Positions 32,963 through 38,129 of a stretch of 49,836 nucleotides of DNA are shown here, one piece after another. Origin of the DNA: CAYILR01 sp964364175 (GTDB taxonomy: Bacteria > Bdellovibrionota > UBA1018); NCBI GenBank assembly GCA_964364175.1, contig CAYILR010000033.1, positions 1 through 49,836 of the forward strand, given 5' to 3'. Under the pieces are notes generated by a model. It made no database searches. It was not told where the DNA came from and worked only from the letters and a program-made list of their open reading frames with translations. The position numbers and the translations under genes are program-made. How positions within the stretch are numbered: the stretch's first letter is position 1; each line of letters begins with the position of its first letter.

Positions 32963-33187
32963 TCATCTGTGCCTGGCCTGCTTGGAGGACTCGGTCTTGG
33001 CAACCGTGGCGTTCACGAATGGGAGGAACTCGGCCTTGGGCAAGAACGCTCGCGGCTTCTCGTTCACCAGGAAGACCATGGTGTCCTCTCGCTCGATCCA
33101 CCGGCCATGATCCCAGGCGATCGGCCAGGAGGCCGACTGCGCCTTGAGGCGGTCGTGGTCGTGTTGGGTGAGCGTGGTCGTTGTCAT
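32963..33187 (-). CDS. Small hypothetical protein (74 aa)
   Basis: From ATG 33187 (MTTTTLTQHDHDRLKAQ). Later residues resemble a fragment with GRWIEREDTMVFLVNEKPRAFL and PFVNATVAKTESS. It sits between tRNA genes on the same strand. No family recognised and no strong ribosome site seen. Confidence 0.5.
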   Translation of the reverse strand: MTTTTLTQHDHDRLKAQSASWPIAWDHGRWIEREDTMVFLVNEKPRAFLPKAEFLPFVNATVAKTESSKQARHR

Positions 33188-33257
33188 GGGGGAATCTGGT
33201 GCCTCGAACAAAGGATGGAATACGGTGCCCCGTCTTGCCGGGGCCACGCATGATGGT

Positions 33258-33329
33258 TGCAGAGACAGGACTCGAACCTGTGGTTTTCGGCTTATGAGGC
33301 CGATGAGATGACCGCTTCTCTACTCTGCT
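33258..33329 (-). tRNA. tRNA-Met(CAT), initiator-like end
   Basis: Anticodon arm TCGGC-CTCATAA-GCCGA, D arm GAGA/TCTC, T arm ACAGG-TTCGAGT-CCTGT, CCA encoded. Base 1 and base 72 are A and A, so the acceptor has only six pairs, as in initiators; the three G-C pairs of an initiator anticodon stem are absent. Met or Ile2 identity cannot be settled. Confidence 0.85.
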
Positions 33330-33345
33330 ACACAATGAACATGGA

Positions 33346-33415
33346 GCGGCATACCCGACTCGAACGGGTCTCTCTTGACTGGCAGTCAAGGGCACAACCT
33401 CTATACCAATGCCGC
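33346..33415 (-). tRNA. tRNA-Gly(GCC)
   Basis: Acceptor GCGGCAT/ATGCCGC, anticodon arm CTTGA-CTGCCAG-TCAAG, T arm ACCCG-TTCGAGT-CGGGT, CCA encoded. Confidence 0.92.
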
Positions 33416-33520
33416 AAACTATCCCCACTGCACTCGCTCGTCTCCAGGTGGGGCTGGAGTCCTTGGCCTGTCACCGGGGCCTCGTTGCCGGGTCAGATCA
33501 CCAGGACCTGACGTGTTGGA

Positions 33521-33591
33521 GCGGACGGCGAGAATCGAACTCGCGTAGCCAGATTGGAAGCCTGGTGCCCAAGCCACTAGACCACGCCCGC
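33521..33591 (-). tRNA. tRNA-Gly(TCC)
   Basis: Acceptor GCGGGCG/CGTCCGC, anticodon loop CTTCCAA, T arm GCGAG-TTCGATT-CTCGC, CCA encoded. Confidence 0.92.
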
Positions 33592-33598
33592 AAACCAT

Positions 33599-33671
33599 AC
33601 GCCAGGGGAGGCTTGAACTCCCGACTTCCGGCTTATAAGACCGGCGCTCTGACCACCTGAGCTACTGGCGC
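33599..33671 (-). tRNA. tRNA-Ile(TAT)
   Basis: Acceptor GCGCCAG/CTGGCGT, anticodon arm CCGGT-CTTATAA-GCCGG, T arm GGGAG-TTCAAGC-CTCCC. Reads AUA directly; no CCA encoded. Confidence 0.9.
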
Positions 33672-33730
33672 ACAAGACGAATCTCGTGTGCCTTGTATTC
33701 GATGATCCTGTCGCCTCATCTCGAACCTCC

Positions 33731-34024
33731 TCAAAGAGCCTTGATCTTGAGGACACCCCGTGTGTCGCTCTCGGCTTCGAGACCGGCCTTCATGCCTTCG
33801 ACGAAGACATCGCCGACCTCTGCCATCAGGATGGCCACCTTGATCCACTTCATGAACGTGATGGCCTTCTCCTCGGGGAGAGCCCTCGCGTCTCCCAGGT
33901 CCTTGACGGGGACCTGGAACCGGAAGCCCGTCTCGGTGACGTAGAAGAGGGAGCCGGACTGGTAGTGCTCCAGGCGCACCTTCCTGCCGTCCTTCACCAT
34001 CTCCTTGATGTCGAGCTTCGTCAT
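33731..34024 (-). CDS. Small hypothetical protein (97 aa) after the Y RNA array
   Basis: AGGAGG precedes ATG 34024 by six bases. The chain has an N-terminal strand region (RKVRLEHYQSGSLFYVTETGFRFQVPV) and a helical second half (EEKAITFMKWIKVAILMAEVGDVFVEGM). It is the first protein gene downstream of Y RNA 1, so it shares the array transcript. No family recognised. Confidence 0.7.
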   Translation of the reverse strand: MTKLDIKEMVKDGRKVRLEHYQSGSLFYVTETGFRFQVPVKDLGDARALPEEKAITFMKWIKVAILMAEVGDVFVEGMKAGLEAESDTRGVLKIKAL

Positions 34025-34052
34025 GATGAACCTCCTGAACTACGAAAGAAAC

Positions 34053-34121
34053 GCGAGCAAGTGGATCGGCGTTTGAGGGGCGTATCGTGTTGGGATAACC
34101 CTCGGTTGCCATTCGGCTCGC
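34053..34121 (-). ncRNA. Y RNA 1 (short form)
   Basis: Closing stem GCGAGC/GCTCGC; CGA follows the 5' strand and CTTG precedes the 3' strand. The inner stem ends in GAGGG before TTATC and pairs with CCCCTC. No tRNA-like module is present. It lies six bases from tRNA-Val(GAC). Confidence 0.82.
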
Positions 34122-34127
34122 TGTGGT

Positions 34128-34198
34128 GCGCCCGCCAGGACTCGAACCTGGGACCTTTACCACGTCAAGATATCGCTCTACCTCTGAGCTACGGGCGC
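34128..34198 (-). tRNA. tRNA-Val(GAC)
   Basis: Acceptor GCGCCCG/CGGGCGC, D arm GCTC/GAGC, anticodon loop TTGACGT on a weak stem (one mismatch, one G-T), T arm CCAGG-TTCGAGT-CCTGG, ACCA encoded. It is flanked by Y RNAs 1 and 2. Confidence 0.82.
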
Positions 34199-34205
34199 GT
34201 GAAAG

Positions 34206-34301
34206 TGTGAGCAAGTGATTGTCGGTAGGCGTCCCTTGCGGGTGGGTCATCTCGGGTTAAGAGCCCGATTCAATCCGGTAACCTATCGTCGTCGGCTCAC
34301 A
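34206..34301 (-). ncRNA. Y RNA 2 with anticodon-like hairpin
   Basis: Closing stem TGTGAGC/GCTCACA, CGA and CTTG in place, inner stem GATAGG/CCTACC, then TTACC. The interior holds TCGGG-CTCTTAA-CCCGA, a 5-bp stem with a 7-base loop equal to a tRNA-Lys(CTT) anticodon loop, and CCC-GCAA-GGG. No T arm is seen. Confidence 0.78.
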
Positions 34302-34318
34302 AAGTGAATGGAAGAAAA

Positions 34319-34497
34319 CACGAGCAAGGGTGTGGCCTGGGAGCCCCAACGTCGGCCCTTTCGAGCTTCTGTTGGGAACCTCACGATAACCCTCCGAGGA
34401 GGGGCGGTTCATGAGGGGGGAGTCGAACCCCAATAGCCAAGCCTTGCGACCCAGCCAGTTATCCAATTACTGAGAACCCAGATCCGATCGGCTCGTG
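34319..34497 (-). ncRNA. Y RNA 3 with permuted tRNA-like module
   Basis: Closing stem CACGAGC/GCTCGTG with CGA and CTTG; inner stem CTGG/CCAG then GTTCTC. The interior has T arm GGGG-TTCGACT-CCCC, directly followed by the acceptor 3' strand CTCATGA and ACC. A CCCTC-CTCG-GAGGG hairpin comes next, then the acceptor 5' strand TCGTGAG. The acceptor pairs over seven positions. The anticodon region is degenerate. Confidence 0.72.
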
Positions 34498-34525
34498 CGC
34501 CTTCCTGAAACCTCCAAAGTTGAAT

Positions 34526-34627
34526 CCGAGCAAGTTGCTGAGACTGGAGTGCTACCCGAAGTAGCTCTTCCCCGTAGGTGGGGAAGAAAAGAGTTGAACT
34601 TTTGATAACCAGCTTCTGTCGGCTCGG
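34526..34627 (-). ncRNA. Y RNA 4, YrlA-like
   Basis: Closing stem CCGAGC/GCTCGG, CGA, inner stem GCTGG, TTATC, CTTG. Then a T arm (AAAAG-TTCAACT-CTTTT) abuts the acceptor strand CTTCCCC, a six-base loop ACCTAC, its partner GGGGAAG, two linker bases, and a D-like arm (CTAC/GTAG). Every spacing equals that of a tRNA opened at the anticodon. Confidence 0.85.
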
Positions 34628-34647
34628 AAAGTGATGTGGTTGAAAAA

Positions 34648-34772
34648 TGCGAGCAAGTGAGTGTCAATGGGTTGGACTAGGTGCCACACCCGACCCACTG
34701 GTGGATCGCTTGGGAGTCGAACCCAAGATCGTCTGATTAAGAGTCAGATAATCCATCAACTGTCGGCTCGCA
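34648..34772 (-). ncRNA. Y RNA 5: permuted tRNA-Lys(CTT)-like in Y RNA frame
   Basis: Closing stem TGCGAGC/GCTCGCA followed by TTTTT; inner stem GTTGATGG/CCATTGAC, then ATTATC. Interior in order: anticodon arm TCTGA-CTCTTAA-TCAGA (34748-34732), five variable bases, T arm TTGGG-TTCGACT-CCCAA (34726-34710), acceptor 3' strand GCGATCC, A, CCA (34699). Two bases then separate it from the acceptor 5' strand GGGTCGG (from 34696). The D arm is weak. Confidence 0.85.
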
Positions 34773-34791
34773 AACCTCCTGAAAACGAAAT

Positions 34792-35001
34792 GACGAACAA
34801 GTGTGACTGTGGATGTTTTAGGTGCTCTACCGCTGAGCTACCAGAACATAAAGCTGAGCAAGTGAAGTGCGGTGCAGGGGTGGTTCTTTTGCATAGAGAA
34901 CCCTGCGGTGCGTTCGGCTCAGCGGTGGTGTTCTGGGCAGGGACTCGAACCCTGCGACAACCCGCTTATGTGGCGATAACCCACGATGTCTTCGGTTCGT
35001 C
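34792..35001 (-). ncRNA. Y RNA 6: permuted tRNA(CAT)-like containing a nested Y RNA
   Basis: Closing stem GACGAAC/GTTCGTC with CGA and CTTG; inner GAC..GTGG/CCAC.GTC, then GTTATC. Interior: hairpin with loop CACATAA (CAT anticodon, A instead of U33), T arm with TTCGAGT, acceptor 3' strand CCAGAAC (34936-34930), A, CCA (to 34926). Y RNA 7 follows, then the acceptor 5' strand GTTCTGG (34847-34841), TA and a textbook D arm GCTC-AGCGGTA-GAGC. The acceptor halves match over seven bases. Confidence 0.82.
34853..34923 (-). ncRNA. Y RNA 7 (short form), nested in Y RNA 6
   Basis: Closing stem GCTGAGC/GCTCAGC, CGA, inner GCGG/CCGC and GCAGGG/CCCTGC, TTCTC in place of TTATC, CTTG. It fills the interval between the CCA end and the 5' end of the permuted tRNA almost exactly (two and five spare bases), so tRNA end processing would release it. 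Confidence 0.82.
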
Positions 35002-35036
35002 AAACTCCTGTGAACTGGTGAAGGGTGAATGAATCA

Positions 35037-35182
35037 GTGAGCAAGGGATTGACACAGGGTTGTTTTAGCTTCCCTGCCGTAAGGGGCCTCTGGAGAGGCC
35101 AGGTGGTGGCAGGGGTAGGATTGGATACCTACAAATCAAACATTATGAGTGTTATGCTGGTAACCTGTCTCGGTCGGCTCAC
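35037..35182 (-). ncRNA. Y RNA 8: permuted tRNA-Met(CAT)-like
   Basis: Closing stem GTGAGC/GCTCAC, CGA, inner GACAGG/CCTGTGTC, TTACC, CTTG. Interior: anticodon arm AACA-CTCATAA-TGTT (loop 35149-35143), T arm GTAGG...CCTAC directly abutting the acceptor 3' strand CCCTGCC, then A and CCA (to 35104). A 25-base segment with hairpin GGCCTC-TCCA-GAGGCC follows, then the acceptor 5' strand GGCAGGG (from 35078). The acceptor is a perfect 7 bp. The D arm is degenerate. Confidence 0.83.
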
Positions 35183-35201
35183 CAAACCTTGAAAGAAAAA
35201 A

Positions 35202-35339
35202 TGCGAGCAAGGGATGCTGTCGGAAATTCCCTTTCGGGAAAACTGATGCTCTACCGCTGAGCTATACCTGGTTGCCCAGACAAAGGGAGTTGAACCCATG
35301 ACCCTCAGTGCCAAGATAACCAACGTGCTTCGGCTCGCA
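35202..35339 (-). ncRNA. Y RNA 9, YrlA-like with GNRA-capped acceptor
   Basis: Closing stem TGCGAGC/GCTCGCA followed by six T; CGA, GTTGGTTATC, CTTG. Then T arm GGG-TTCAACT-CCC, an acceptor stem capped by a GCAA tetraloop (35282-35265), TA, and a perfect D arm GCTC-AGCGGTA-GAGC. This is the arrangement described for bacterial YrlA RNAs. An extra hairpin TTCCC-GAAA-GGGAA follows. Confidence 0.88.
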
Positions 35340-35362
35340 AACCTCGAAAGAGAAGTGGTGCC

Positions 35363-36013
35363 TCAAGCGCTTCTGCGCTGTCGGCGGTACAGACGTTGAT
35401 GAAGCGCGTTCGCTTTAACCCCGAGATCCCTGGCGACTTGCGCTACGCTCTTGGTCGTCAACTCTTTGTCTAGCTCTTCCCACGACGGCCATGGATGCTC
35501 AAGTGACTTCCAGTAGCACCGCCGAGAACAGAACTTTGCGTTCTCAGATCCGCCTTTTCGTAGCCAAGTCTTTTGGCACTGCGTGCAAATTTCCTCCGTC
35601 GCATTGTCGATTCCCCACTTTCGTCTCGAACACGGCCGGCACCGCCCACTTGACAAATCGATCGTCACAAGCCCGCAATCCAGGCACTTTCGTTCTACTG
35701 CAATGATCGGCAGCGGACACCCTTCCCACATCCGATGGACGTCACTGTCAAAGAGGTATCTGACCGTGATGCCGTGCTTCTGGTAGTCACCCATCTTCTT
35801 GTCTAGCTTCTGATGGTAGCGTTGAAAGTTCATCATCCCCGCAACTTCCACGTAGCTTCCATCCGCCATCTTGAAGTCTGCTCGATACGGTAGGCCAGGG
35901 ACGTTCACCTCGTGTTCGTGGGCTGTGCCCTTCCAGTGGAAGACCGCGTCGATCTTTGCCTCAAGCAAAGATCGACACGGCAATCCTTCCTGCGTGACCA
36001 ACCGTCTGCGCAC
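35363..36013 (-). CDS. PD-(D/E)XK-like mobile endonuclease with zinc fingers (216 aa)
   Basis: The N-terminal nuclease-like region has RSLLEAKIDAVFHW (Glu), GLPYRADFKMADGSYVEVAG (Asp ... Glu-x-Ala, in place of ExK) and YQKHGITVRYLFDSD, the order of Vsr-like/EDxHD homing nucleases. The middle has two Cys pairs (CLDCG, CRPC) and CTQCQKTW...CSRRC, and the end a helix-turn-helix (KSVAQVARDLGVKANALHQRLYRR). It starts four bases after the Ro60 stop, so the two share a transcript. Probably a homing enzyme, though a functional link to Ro60 cannot be excluded. Confidence 0.75.
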   Translation of the reverse strand: MRRRLVTQEGLPCRSLLEAKIDAVFHWKGTAHEHEVNVPGLPYRADFKMADGSYVEVAGMMNFQRYHQKLDKKMGDYQKHGITVRYLFDSDVHRMWEGCPLPIIAVERKCLDCGLVTIDLSSGRCRPCSRRKWGIDNATEEICTQCQKTWLRKGGSENAKFCSRRCYWKSLEHPWPSWEELDKELTTKSVAQVARDLGVKANALHQRLYRRQRRSA

Positions 36014-36017
36014 GTCC

Positions 36018-37751
36018 TCACCCCTTCACAAATCCCGACATGACTGCTGGTACGCTCGCGTCAAAGCCCGCGACGTTGAGGCTACCAGCGTCTTCTGGAT
36101 CAAGCACGGTAAATTCATTCGCTACCATGCCGACACAGATGGCCTTCGCCTGAATGCCAGACCACTCACGGTACTCACGCAGAGCCTGAGAAACGTGAAT
36201 CGGTCCAGCGTAGGACTCACTGTCGGTGTATACAACAAAGGCGTCGAACTTGAGGCCCTTCGCCTTTGCGTAGATCATCGGCAGCGCACAGTCGGTTCCG
36301 CCGAACGGAAGCTCAGAGACCTTCTGCACGGCATCCGGCAGGCGCATCCGAGCCGAGATGTCGATCTCGGAGATACCCGCGTGGTACCCCATGGACGAGT
36401 GCATGGACTTGCCACGACCCGACATGAAGCCACCGTTCGTGAACCCGACGATGTGGTAGTCGCTCTCGACGTTCGCCGTGACCAACGCCATCGCAGCCGA
36501 AGCTTCACGAGGCGTCAGCGGAGACCCGCCGACCTGACCACCACCCATCGAGCCCGACACGTCGAGCGCCAACAGCCAGCGCTTGCCCGTTGGCTCGACC
36601 GCCTTGAAGCCCAGGTAGAACGCCTCATCGAGCGCGTCCACGATCGGCTTCACCGCCGTCCACTTCAACGAACCCTTCTCACCATGGCCCTGCATGTAGA
36701 CACGCTGGGCGATGAGCAAGGACATCGGGTGGACCCGAGCCTTCTGGATGCCGACCCCGTCCTTCAGACGCTGCACGACGAAGCGGGCAGCATCCGAACC
36801 AGGCTCCACGAGCTTGATGGACGACATCTTGCCGAGGTTGCGGACCATGGCCGTGAGAGGCATACCGAACTTGCCGGCGTGCAACAGAGCGTCCCAGACC
36901 TCCTTCGAGTTCAGGTGCTCCGTCGGTACGACCTCACGGGGCAGATCGTACTCGGTGATCAGCTTCGCCACCTCCTTGGCCGCCAAGTCCTTCGACCGGA
37001 CCTTCTCGAAGCCCTCGATGATGCGCGGGAGCGCCTCACGAGAACGCGCCGGGTAGGTACCCGTCGAGAAGACCTTGTCGCCCTTCTTGCGCTCCACCGT
37101 GCGTGCCGACAGGTCGCCGTCACGCTTCACGTAGGAGTACAGAGCCGAGTGAGCCTCGTCCGGCGAACCGGCACCCGCGTGGGACTTCGAGAGCAAGTCC
37201 TTGTGGGTCCAGCCGTTGCGGTTCTGGTACTTGATCAGGTTCAGCGCCAGCTTGGCCGCGTCCTGCTTGTTGTACCAGTTGGCGATGGCGCGCGTGGTCA
37301 CACGGCCGTAGCCTCCGAACGCTTTGATTGCTTCAGCGAGGGCAAAGATGTGTGTACCAATGCGGCACACGGACGGGACAGCCTCAGCAGCCGCCTTGCG
37401 CGTCTTCTCGTCACCGAGCTTGAGGCACATGGCGAGGGCGAAGATGGCCTGGTCGTTCTTCGGCGCGAGGCCCTTGTCGGACACCTCGACGATCCGGTTC
37501 ACGACCCGGAGGCCGTCGGCCTTGATGGCCCGACGCACCGCCTCGGCGTTCTCGACCGTGAGCTTGCGCTCTGAAGCGTAGTAGCTGCCCTCAGACGATC
37601 CCAAGATCAGCCAGCGGTCCAAGCGCGCCCAGTCGTCGACAGCCCACGAGAAGCCGCCAGCCGAGTTGGCTACCTGGTTGCTGCCTGGGATCGGCTGCGA
37701 CTGCGGCGTGCGCCGAGTGTTGTAGTGCTGGGTCAACTTGGTCATAGACAT
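36018..37751 (-). CDS. rsr: Ro60 / Rsr protein (TROVE plus vWA, 577 aa)
   Basis: The TROVE HEAT-repeat ring covers about residues 10-360 and the vWA domain 390-577. Blocks that match vertebrate Ro60 from memory: HPMSLLIAQRVYMQGHG, LKWTAVKPIVDALDEAFY, VEPTGKRWLLALDVSGSM and GGTDCALPMIYA. The MIDAS set is intact: DVSGS (~397-401), Thr in SPLTPREA, Asp in VYTDSES. Ro60 binds Y RNAs on its outer ring surface and single-stranded RNA ends in its hole; in Deinococcus it works with PNPase in rRNA and tRNA decay and maturation. Start 37751 is chosen for AAGGAG seven bases upstream; ATG 37775 has none. Y RNA genes flank it on the same strand. Confidence 0.95.
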   Translation of the reverse strand: MSMTKLTQHYNTRRTPQSQPIPGSNQVANSAGGFSWAVDDWARLDRWLILGSSEGSYYASERKLTVENAEAVRRAIKADGLRVVNRIVEVSDKGLAPKNDQAIFALAMCLKLGDEKTRKAAAEAVPSVCRIGTHIFALAEAIKAFGGYGRVTTRAIANWYNKQDAAKLALNLIKYQNRNGWTHKDLLSKSHAGAGSPDEAHSALYSYVKRDGDLSARTVERKKGDKVFSTGTYPARSREALPRIIEGFEKVRSKDLAAKEVAKLITEYDLPREVVPTEHLNSKEVWDALLHAGKFGMPLTAMVRNLGKMSSIKLVEPGSDAARFVVQRLKDGVGIQKARVHPMSLLIAQRVYMQGHGEKGSLKWTAVKPIVDALDEAFYLGFKAVEPTGKRWLLALDVSGSMGGGQVGGSPLTPREASAAMALVTANVESDYHIVGFTNGGFMSGRGKSMHSSMGYHAGISEIDISARMRLPDAVQKVSELPFGGTDCALPMIYAKAKGLKFDAFVVYTDSESYAGPIHVSQALREYREWSGIQAKAICVGMVANEFTVLDPEDAGSLNVAGFDASVPAVMSGFVKG

Positions 37752-37770
37752 GGCGATCTCCTTCGGTAGA

Positions 37771-37812
37771 GGCACCTAAGTGCCGGTTTCGGCCCAAGCA
37801 TTATGCTTGGGC
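37771..37812 (-). promoter_or_regulatory. Two hairpins in the Ro60 leader
   Basis: On the minus strand GCCCAAGCA-TAA-TGCTTGGGC (37812-37792) and GGCAC-TTAG-GTGCC (37784-37771) lie between Y RNA 10 and the Ro60 ribosome site. No T run follows either. They could separate the RNA from the mRNA by processing or modulate translation. Confidence 0.5.
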
Positions 37813-37828
37813 AAGAGCGGTAGACAGT

Positions 37829-37896
37829 GAGAGCAAGGGATTGCGGTCGATGGATGTTTCAACCTATTTGATAACCATCGGTTGCGTTCGGCTCTC
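37829..37896 (-). ncRNA. Y RNA 10 (short form) upstream of Ro60
   Basis: Closing stem GAGAGC/GCTCTC with CGA and CTTG, inner stem GATGG/CCATC, TTATC directly after it, and a loop containing GGTTGAAAC. It lies between tRNA-Asn and the Ro60 gene on one probable transcript. Same layout as Y RNA 1. Confidence 0.85.
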
Positions 37897-37902
37897 TATG
37901 GC

Positions 37903-37981
37903 TCACGAGGCATGGATCGAACATGCGTAGACTTTCGTCACCGATTAACAGTCGGTTGGCTGGCCTCTCACCCACTCGTGA
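37903..37981 (-). tRNA. tRNA-Asn(GTT) with long variable arm
   Basis: Acceptor TCACGAG/CTCGTGA, anticodon arm ACCGA-CTGTTAA-TCGGT, T arm GCATG-TTCGATC-CATGC, CCA encoded. The variable region is 13 bases and folds (GAC-GAAA-GTC), unlike normal tRNA-Asn. Confidence 0.82.
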
Positions 37982-37993
37982 ATGCTGGTTGTC

Positions 37994-38022
37994 TGTCTAT
38001 CTGTCTCCTGCGTTTTCGTCAA
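37994..38022 (-). promoter_or_regulatory. Promoter of the tRNA-Asn / Y RNA 10 / Ro60 unit
   Basis: Minus strand TTGACG (38022-38017), 17 bases, TAGACA (37999-37994). The expected start is about six bases before the 5' end of tRNA-Asn. Confidence 0.65.
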
Positions 38023-38057
38023 TCTTTCTTTTCAGGTGCTGTGAAATCTGTTGTTGT

Positions 38058-38129
38058 GACCCAGGTGAGAATCGAACTCGACGATCCACGCTTGAGAGGC
38101 GTGTGCCTTCACCACTTGGCTACTGGGCC
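38058..38129 (-). tRNA. tRNA-Glu(CTC)
   Basis: Acceptor GGCCCAG/CTGGGTC, anticodon arm CACGC-CTCTCAA-GCGTG, T arm with TTCGATT. The HNH gene's last ten bases overlap its 5' end. Confidence 0.88.

Noticed and set aside
34700..34772. Ordinary tRNA-Lys(CTT) gene lacking a D arm
   Set aside because: TGGATTA/CGATCCA can be drawn as an acceptor, but the sequence also lies inside a Y RNA frame, has A-CCA followed by a matching 5' strand on the other side, and fits the permuted reading better.
34820..34850. Isolated tRNA 5' half (acceptor plus D arm) that looks like a broken tRNA pseudogene
   Set aside because: Its acceptor strand matches exactly the acceptor 3' strand of the T-arm half at 34930-34936, and both sit inside one Y RNA closing stem; this is a permuted arrangement, not decay.
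34053..35339. Permuted (two-piece) tmRNA
   Set aside because: No tag-peptide reading frame, no Ala-type G-U acceptor signature, and ten related copies with Ro60-type stems point to Y RNAs.
34040..35345. Regularly spaced gagcaag/ggctc repeats that could be taken for a CRISPR-like array
   Set aside because: Repeat units are not identical, spacing is 70-210 bases, the halves are complementary to each other and no cas genes are nearby; a family of structured RNAs explains the pattern.
35871..37574. Plus-strand open frame of 567 codons opposite Ro60
   Set aside because: Antisense shadow of the Ro60 and nuclease genes; no start signal and an Arg/His-rich composition.
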